Position numbers and translations under genes: made by a program. Source: Actinomycetes bacterium (GTDB lineage Bacteria > Actinomycetota > Acidimicrobiia > Acidimicrobiales > Ilumatobacteraceae). Taken from it: a stretch of DNA of 34,067 bases. The notes under the pieces are model-generated. The model had not been told where the DNA came from and ran no database searches. It was given only the letters and a program-made list of their open reading frames with translations. Of the stretch, positions 29,206-34,067 are shown in pieces. Numbering within the stretch: the stretch's first letter is position 1; each line of letters starts with the position of its first letter. The DNA lies in assembly GCA_014190095.1 (NCBI GenBank), contig BJFW01000013.1, positions 1 through 34,067 on the forward strand. The letters are read 5' to 3'.

Positions 29206-29828
29206 CACCGCCAACAAATGAGCCACGTTTCAACGAGCGAATTCGCGCACGCGAAGTACGTCTTGTAGATGCAGATGGTTCACAGGTTGGAATTGTGAGC
29301 ATTGCCGACGCACTCGAAAGAGCGCGTGTTGCAGAACTCGATCTCGTTGAAGTCGCTTCGCAAGCAGATCCACCCGTATGTCGCATTATGGACTACGGCA
29401 AATTCCGCTACGAAGAGTCACAGAAGTTGAAAGAGTCGCGCAAGAAGACCGTGCAGATCACAATGAAAGAGGTCAAGTTCAAACCAAAGATCGGTAAAGC
29501 CGACTTCGACACCAAGGTTCGTCATATGCAGGAGTTTCTGCGTGAGGGTCACAAAGTCAAAGTCACTTTGCAGTTCCGCGGTCGCGAAGTTGCCCACCCA
29601 GAACTTGGTACCAAAATTTTGCACGCAGTAATCGAGCAATTGGGATCAGTCGCCAAGGTGGACACACACGCACGGCTTGAAGGTCGCAACATGACCATGG
29701 TTCTCTCGCCAGAAAAGAAGGCGCCGAAAAAAGCAGACGCAAAACCAGCTCCGAAAGCCCAAGCAGCACCCGCTGCAGAAGCGAAGCCGGAACCGGTAGA
29801 ACCAGTTCAAATACCGACCGAAATTTAA
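29202..29828 (+). CDS. infC: Translation initiation factor IF-3, proposed ATA start
   Basis: NEPRFNERIRAREVRLVDADGSQVGIVSIADALERARVAELDLVEVASQADPPVCRIMDYGKFRYEESQ. Conserved IF-3 sequence extends upstream of the tool start GTG 29295; in-frame TAA at 29187; no ATG/GTG/TTG between. Confidence 0.9.
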   Translation: MAPPTNEPRFNERIRAREVRLVDADGSQVGIVSIADALERARVAELDLVEVASQADPPVCRIMDYGKFRYEESQKLKESRKKTVQITMKEVKFKPKIGKADFDTKVRHMQEFLREGHKVKVTLQFRGREVAHPELGTKILHAVIEQLGSVAKVDTHARLEGRNMTMVLSPEKKAPKKADAKPAPKAQAAPAAEAKPEPVEPVQIPTEI

Positions 29829-29860
29829 GTAGAGAAGTACAGAAAGCAACAGGAGACAAC

Positions 29861-30058
29861 ATGCCAAAGATGAAGACATCAAAAACTGCAGCGAAGCGTT
29901 TCAAATTGACTGGCACGGGCAAACTTCGCCGTCAGCAATCAATGCGTCAGCACTTGTTTGAGCACAAGCCATCAACCCGTACCCGTCGTTTGGACGGAAG
30001 TGTTGATGTCCATTCCGGAGACGTGAAGCGCATCAAGCGTTGTCTTGGCTTGCGTTAA
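29861..30058 (+). CDS. rpmI: 50S ribosomal protein L35
   Basis: MPKMKTSKTAAKRFKLTGTGKLRRQQSMRQHLFEHKPSTRTRRL. Confidence 0.97.
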   Translation: MPKMKTSKTAAKRFKLTGTGKLRRQQSMRQHLFEHKPSTRTRRLDGSVDVHSGDVKRIKRCLGLR

Positions 30059-30079
30059 TCAATACGTGTTCGCTTAAGC

Positions 30080-30101
30080 AATTCAATTTCAATTCAATTT
30101 T
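30080..30101. repeat. Two tandem copies of an 11-bp unit, AATTCAATTTC / AATTCAATTTT
   Basis: Read directly in the rpmI-rplT spacer. Confidence 0.85.
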
Positions 30102-30128
30102 TGTATTTACTAACGAAAGGATGTTGTC

Positions 30129-30485
30129 ATGGCACGTGTAAAGCGCGCAGTACATGCAAGGAAGAAGCACAAGGCAATTTTGGAAAAGGCGAAGGGTTAC
30201 TACGGTGACCGTTCACGCACATTCCGCTCGGCAAACGAACAGGTATTGCACTCAGGTCAGTACGCGTTCCGTGACCGTCGCGCAAAGAAAGGCGAGTTCC
30301 GCAGCTTGTGGATTCAGCGCATCAATGCTGGTTGCCGTCAGAACGATTTCAGTTACAGCCGTCTCATTGATGGCTTAAACAAAGCAGGTGTCACTGTTGA
30401 TCGTAAGATCATGGCCGACCTCGCAGTTCATGATCCAGCTGCGTTTACAAAGTTGGTAGAAACAGCCAAGGGAGCGCTCGTCTGA
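30129..30485 (+). CDS. rplT: 50S ribosomal protein L20
   Basis: [83 protein letters not shown]. Confidence 0.98.
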   Translation: MARVKRAVHARKKHKAILEKAKGYYGDRSRTFRSANEQVLHSGQYAFRDRRAKKGEFRSLWIQRINAGCRQNDFSYSRLIDGLNKAGVTVDRKIMADLAVHDPAAFTKLVETAKGALV

Positions 30486-31249
30486 GCGACGCTCGCCTCG
30501 GATTTTCACATCCACGAATTCAGAGACTGCGGCGCCTTCTTGGGCGCCGCAGTGCTCGTATTACGGACAATGCGTTTGTAATCGAAGGCCATGTACTTAT
30601 TGCAGAAGCGATTAGTGCTGGTTGGAATATTGAAGAGCAGTTCGTGGCTCCGGGTGGAATGGCTGTGCTTGGCACATCCGCTCGCACGTTTGAATTGGAA
30701 AATGGTGTGCTTGAACGCGTTGCAAGCACCACAACGCCACAGCCAGTTATTGCTATTGCTGAGCGTCGTGTATCTGAAGTAGAAGATCTTGAATCGTGTG
30801 AGTGGATCGTCATTGCCGATCAGATTTCTGATCCTGGTAATTTAGGAACTATCTTTCGTTCGGCCGAGGCCGCCGGTGCATCGGGCGTCGTGCTGACGCC
30901 TGGCACGGTTGAAGCGTTCAATTCAAAAGTGGTCCGCTCATCTGCTGGCTCGATGTTCTACATCCCAGTATTTGAAGACATCACCATTAATGAAGTGAAG
31001 AAAGCAGGTTTCTCCATAGTTGGAACCTCATCGCATGAGCAACGTGGAAGCCGCCCTTTCACCGAAGCAACCCTCACTGGCAAGATCGCCATCGTGGTTG
31101 GTAACGAAGCACACGGTTTGGATGATGCTGAATTGGTTGACCAGTGGATCACCATTCCGCATCGCGGTCGAAGTGAAAGCCTGAACGTCGCTATGGCGGC
31201 AACGGTGGTGTGTTTCGAAGTGGCTCATCAGCGCGACAAGGCAAACTAA
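30482..31249 (+). CDS. TrmH/SpoU-family RNA methyltransferase, proposed CTG start
   Basis: Family-like sequence [39 protein letters not shown] lies upstream of the tool start GTG 30644. No ATG/GTG/TTG in frame from TGA 30431 to 30644; CTG 30482 has AAGGGAG 7 nt upstream. C-terminal SPOUT motifs: [62 protein letters not shown]. Confidence 0.87.
   Translation: MSDARLGFSHPRIQRLRRLLGRRSARITDNAFVIEGHVLIAEAISAGWNIEEQFVAPGGMAVLGTSARTFELENGVLERVASTTTPQPVIAIAERRVSEVEDLESCEWIVIADQISDPGNLGTIFRSAEAAGASGVVLTPGTVEAFNSKVVRSSAGSMFYIPVFEDITINEVKKAGFSIVGTSSHEQRGSRPFTEATLTGKIAIVVGNEAHGLDDAELVDQWITIPHRGRSESLNVAMAATVVCFEVAHQRDKAN
30526..30553 (+). repeat. Perfect 11-bp inverted repeat with 6-nt loop: ACTGCGGCGCC-TTCTTG-GGCGCCGCAGT
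   Basis: Read directly; lies within the 5' coding region of the TrmH-family gene, 41 nt after the rplT stop. Confidence 0.9.
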
Positions 31250-31291
31250 GCCCATTTCGAAAATCTGGAACGACTAGCGTCAATAGGCGAA

Positions 31292-32326
31292 ATGTCAACT
31301 TCAAACACTCTCGCAAGCGAAATTTCACGGGCCCAAACCGAGGCTCTGACGGCCATTGCCGGCGCTAGTGACGCCGCAGGTTTGCGATCGGTTCAAGCGG
31401 AGCTGGCAGGCAAGAAGTCAGCGCTTACTGTCCTGCGTTCACAGTTAGGCAAGATCCAAGATGCTGAGGAACGCAAATCTGCGGGTCAGGCAATAAACGC
31501 CTGTGCTCAAACGATTGAGGCGGCGATTGGTGAGCGTATGTCGCTGCTTCTTGCTAGCGAACGCGCTCAGCAAGTTGCGTCTGAAGCAATGGACTTGTCT
31601 GAATTTGTTACTGCAAAGCGGCGGGGTAGTACACACATCGTCACTCAGGCAACTCAGCGCTTGGAAGATGTGTTTATTGGTCTTGGGTTTCAAGTTGCCG
31701 AAGGTCCAGAAGTCGAAACCGACTTTTACAACTTCGAGGCATTGAACATGCCAAAAACGCACCCTGCACGCAGCGAGTTCGACACGATGTTCATCGAACC
31801 AGCATCAGCCGATCAGGAACCAAACTCAGTTCTGTTGCGTACACATACATCACCTGTGCAAATTCGCGTGATGCAATCGTGGAAGCCACCAATCTATGCA
31901 GTTATGCCTGGCAGAGTATTTCGTCGCGACACACCAGATGCAACACACATGCCGGTGTTCCACCAAATTGAAGGCATCGTGGTTGACAAAGGAATTACGT
32001 TTGCGCATTTGGCCGGAATCATCGAAGCGTTTACCAAAGCGTTCTTTGGAAATGAATTCACCAGCAGGCTTCGTCCTTCGTTCTTTCCCTTTACTGAACC
32101 AAGTGCGGAGTTTGATATTCGTCGTGCGAACGGTGCATGGATCGAACTCGGCGGTTGCGGAATGATGCACCCGAATGTATTACGTGCTGGCGGAATCGAT
32201 CCCGACGAGTACACCGGATTTGCGTTTGGCTTCGGTATCGATCGCATGGCGAAAGAACGTCACAACGTCGAAGACATTCGCGAGATGTACACCAATGACC
32301 TGCGTTTCCTGAGGCAGTTCTCATGA
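31292..32326 (+). CDS. pheS: Phenylalanine--tRNA ligase alpha subunit
   Basis: FQVAEGPEVETDFYNFEALNMPKTHPARSEFDTMF, HTSPVQIRVM, FFPFTEPSAEFDI, GFAFGFGIDRMAKERH. Confidence 0.98.
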   Translation: MSTSNTLASEISRAQTEALTAIAGASDAAGLRSVQAELAGKKSALTVLRSQLGKIQDAEERKSAGQAINACAQTIEAAIGERMSLLLASERAQQVASEAMDLSEFVTAKRRGSTHIVTQATQRLEDVFIGLGFQVAEGPEVETDFYNFEALNMPKTHPARSEFDTMFIEPASADQEPNSVLLRTHTSPVQIRVMQSWKPPIYAVMPGRVFRRDTPDATHMPVFHQIEGIVVDKGITFAHLAGIIEAFTKAFFGNEFTSRLRPSFFPFTEPSAEFDIRRANGAWIELGGCGMMHPNVLRAGGIDPDEYTGFAFGFGIDRMAKERHNVEDIREMYTNDLRFLRQFS

Positions 32327-34067
32327 AAATTTTGCATTCATGGCTGAAAGAATTCGCTGACTTCGGTAACGACGTCGATGTCATCGCCGATCGAATTACC
32401 GAACTTGGTCTTGCTGTCGAATCCGTAGATCGCGTCGGCACCCCGGTGAAGGGCGTGGTGACAGCAAAGGTGCTTCGTCTTGAGAAGCACCCTGACGCGG
32501 CAAAAGTTACACGTGTATACGTCGACGCGGGCGATGGGGTTGAGCGACACGTGTGGTGTGGCGCAACCAACATGCAGGCAGGCGACATCGTTCCGTTAGC
32601 AACGCTTGGTACCAATATGCCCGACGGTCGCGTCATCACGCAACGCGGAATTTTGGGAATTGATAGCGAAGGCATGCTGTGCTCAGGCACCGAAATCGGG
32701 TTGAGCTCAGACGGTAGTGGTTTGCTTATTCTTCCTCAAGGCACTGCGCTTGGGCTCGATGTATATGAAGCACTCGGCGTCGACTCAGACGTTGTGTTTG
32801 ATCTGGATGTCACCAGAAACCGACCCGATTGCACCGGCTACTTAGGCGTTGCTCGCGATTTGGCAGCAGGCATGGGTAAACAACTCGTGCTTCCAAAGGT
32901 CGATCAATCGGCCACTGGACAATCGCTCAGCGTTCCGGTGGATATAGACGCACCAGAACGTTGCAGCCGTTTTACCGTCCAGGTCATGTCGGGTATTTCC
33001 ATTACCCAATCACCTGATTGGATTGCTCGTCGTCTTGCACGTGCAGGAATGCGGTCAATCAACAACGTTGTCGACGTTTCAAACCTGGTCAATCTTGAAT
33101 TGAATCAACCGAATCACGCTTACGACTTTGATTCAGTGAAAGACGGTTTCATTGTGCGCCTGGCTCGCGAAGGCGAGCAGTTCACCACATTGGACGCGGT
33201 GGAGCGCACGCTTTCTGAGGGCGACCTGCTCATTTGTAATACGCAAGACAAGCCTGTGGGTATCGCAGGAATTATGGGTGGTCTCGATTCTGAAGTAACC
33301 GAATCAACTGCATCAATTGCTGTTGAAATCGCATACTTCGATCCAGATGCGGTACGTGCAACATCAACCCGACTTGCTTTGCGTACTGAGGCTTCGCTTC
33401 GCTTCGAACGTGGCGTAGATCCCTTTGGCGCAGAGTTCGCCTTAGCGCGCTTTGCTGAACTGTTGCGCATGACGTGTCCAAACCTCGTTGTTCATTCGGG
33501 TGCTACCGATGCTCGAACCGATTCATTGCCTAAGCAGGTGAGAACCACTGAAGTGCGACTGAACACCATTAAGCAAGTGCTCGGCATCGATATCACGGCA
33601 AAAGCCCTCGAGGATTTGCTTGCTCCGATCGGGTTTACCATTACCAAATCTGCAACTGATGGATCAGTTGTTGTTGGCATTCCATCGTGGCGTAATGATT
33701 GCAATAGCGAAATTGACATTGTTGAAGAAGTAGCGCGCCATTATGGATACGACAATTTAGGAAAAATCGTTCCAACGTCTCCCGTACATGGTCGTCTCTC
33801 CGATGTTCAGCGCCGCCGTCGAATCTTGCGCGAGATCGTCGTGTCACTTGGTGCTAGCGAAGCCATGCCCAATCCGTTTCTCGCGCCAGGCGATCTTGCA
33901 AAAGTTGGTCTCAGTGAAGACAATGCGTTAAAGCTTGCAAATCCACTTGTCGCTGAAGAGAGCGTGTTGCGTACTTCATTGGTACCCGGCATGTTGAAAT
34001 CCATTGCGTACAACCAGTCACATCGCATTCGCGATATCTCGCTGTTCGAAATTGGTCATGTGTATCC
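32323..34067 (+). CDS. pheT: Phenylalanine--tRNA ligase beta subunit, 5' part (runs off window end)
   Basis: Open frame from ATG 32323 (MKILHSWLKEFADFGNDVDVIADRITELGLAVESVDRVG...) overlapping the pheS stop; tRNA-binding domain (VLRLEKHPDAAKVTRVYVDAG) and RNRPDCTGYLGVARDLAA. Confidence 0.96.
   Translation, partial: MKILHSWLKEFADFGNDVDVIADRITELGLAVESVDRVGTPVKGVVTAKVLRLEKHPDAAKVTRVYVDAGDGVERHVWCGATNMQAGDIVPLATLGTNMPDGRVITQRGILGIDSEGMLCSGTEIGLSSDGSGLLILPQGTALGLDVYEALGVDSDVVFDLDVTRNRPDCTGYLGVARDLAAGMGKQLVLPKVDQSATGQSLSVPVDIDAPERCSRFTVQVMSGISITQSPDWIARRLARAGMRSINNVVDVSNLVNLELNQPNHAYDFDSVKDGFIVRLAREGEQFTTLDAVERTLSEGDLLICNTQDKPVGIAGIMGGLDSEVTESTASIAVEIAYFDPDAVRATSTRLALRTEASLRFERGVDPFGAEFALARFAELLRMTCPNLVVHSGATDARTDSLPKQVRTTEVRLNTIKQVLGIDITAKALEDLLAPIGFTITKSATDGSVVVGIPSWRNDCNSEIDIVEEVARHYGYDNLGKIVPTSPVHGRLSDVQRRRRILREIVVSLGASEAMPNPFLAPGDLAKVGLSEDNALKLANPLVAEESVLRTSLVPGMLKSIAYNQSHRIRDISLFEIGHVY

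Noticed and set aside
30523-30557. Intrinsic terminator after rplT
   Set aside because: Strong stem but no T-tract, and the sequence is coding for the downstream TrmH-family protein in an unbroken frame.
1-34067. CRISPR arrays, transposons, prophage, toxin-antitoxin, defence or biosynthetic cassettes, tRNA/rRNA genes
   Set aside because: None seen: no regularly spaced repeats, no transposase/integrase-like proteins, and nearly every base is accounted for by conserved housekeeping genes.
1-34067. A previously undescribed multi-gene system
   Set aside because: Gene content matches well-known actinobacterial housekeeping synteny. The unknown proteins (427-672, 11154-12533, 28408-28641, 28638-28973) are single genes with no evidence of forming a joint system.

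Overview
The window is a dense, almost entirely plus-strand block of housekeeping genes with actinobacterial gene order. An Acidimicrobiia-like source is my inference from gene content and order. The order is rarA(3' end)-(small membrane protein)-alaS-ruvX-mltG-aroE-aroC-aroK-aroB-aroQ-pepQ-efp-nusB-(DUF2079 membrane protein)-pyrR-pyrB-pyrC-carA-carB-pyrD-mihF-gmk-rpoZ-coaBC-metK-priA-[rsmC-like methyltransferase, minus]-def-fmt-(cold-shock-like)-[DUF1844-like, minus]-infC-rpmI-rplT-trmH/spoU-pheS-pheT(5' part). I see no mobile elements, CRISPR arrays, tRNA/rRNA genes, phage genes or defence islands, and no novel multi-gene system. The interesting signal is regulatory and at gene starts: (1) a PyrR-type RNA hairpin with a CNGNGA hexaloop directly before the pyrR ribosome-binding site; (2) infC with no ATG/GTG/TTG start, best explained by an ATA start whose bases overlap the stop of a short SD-led upstream ORF; (3) the TrmH-family methyltransferase after rplT, which appears to start at a CTG in a CTGA stop/start overlap, with a perfect 11-bp palindrome early in its coding sequence; (4) a recurring TANNNT-N6-8-ATG arrangement suggesting leaderless promoters; (5) small leader hairpins before coaBC and metK that share a motif. 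All product calls come from reading the translations; no database search was run.
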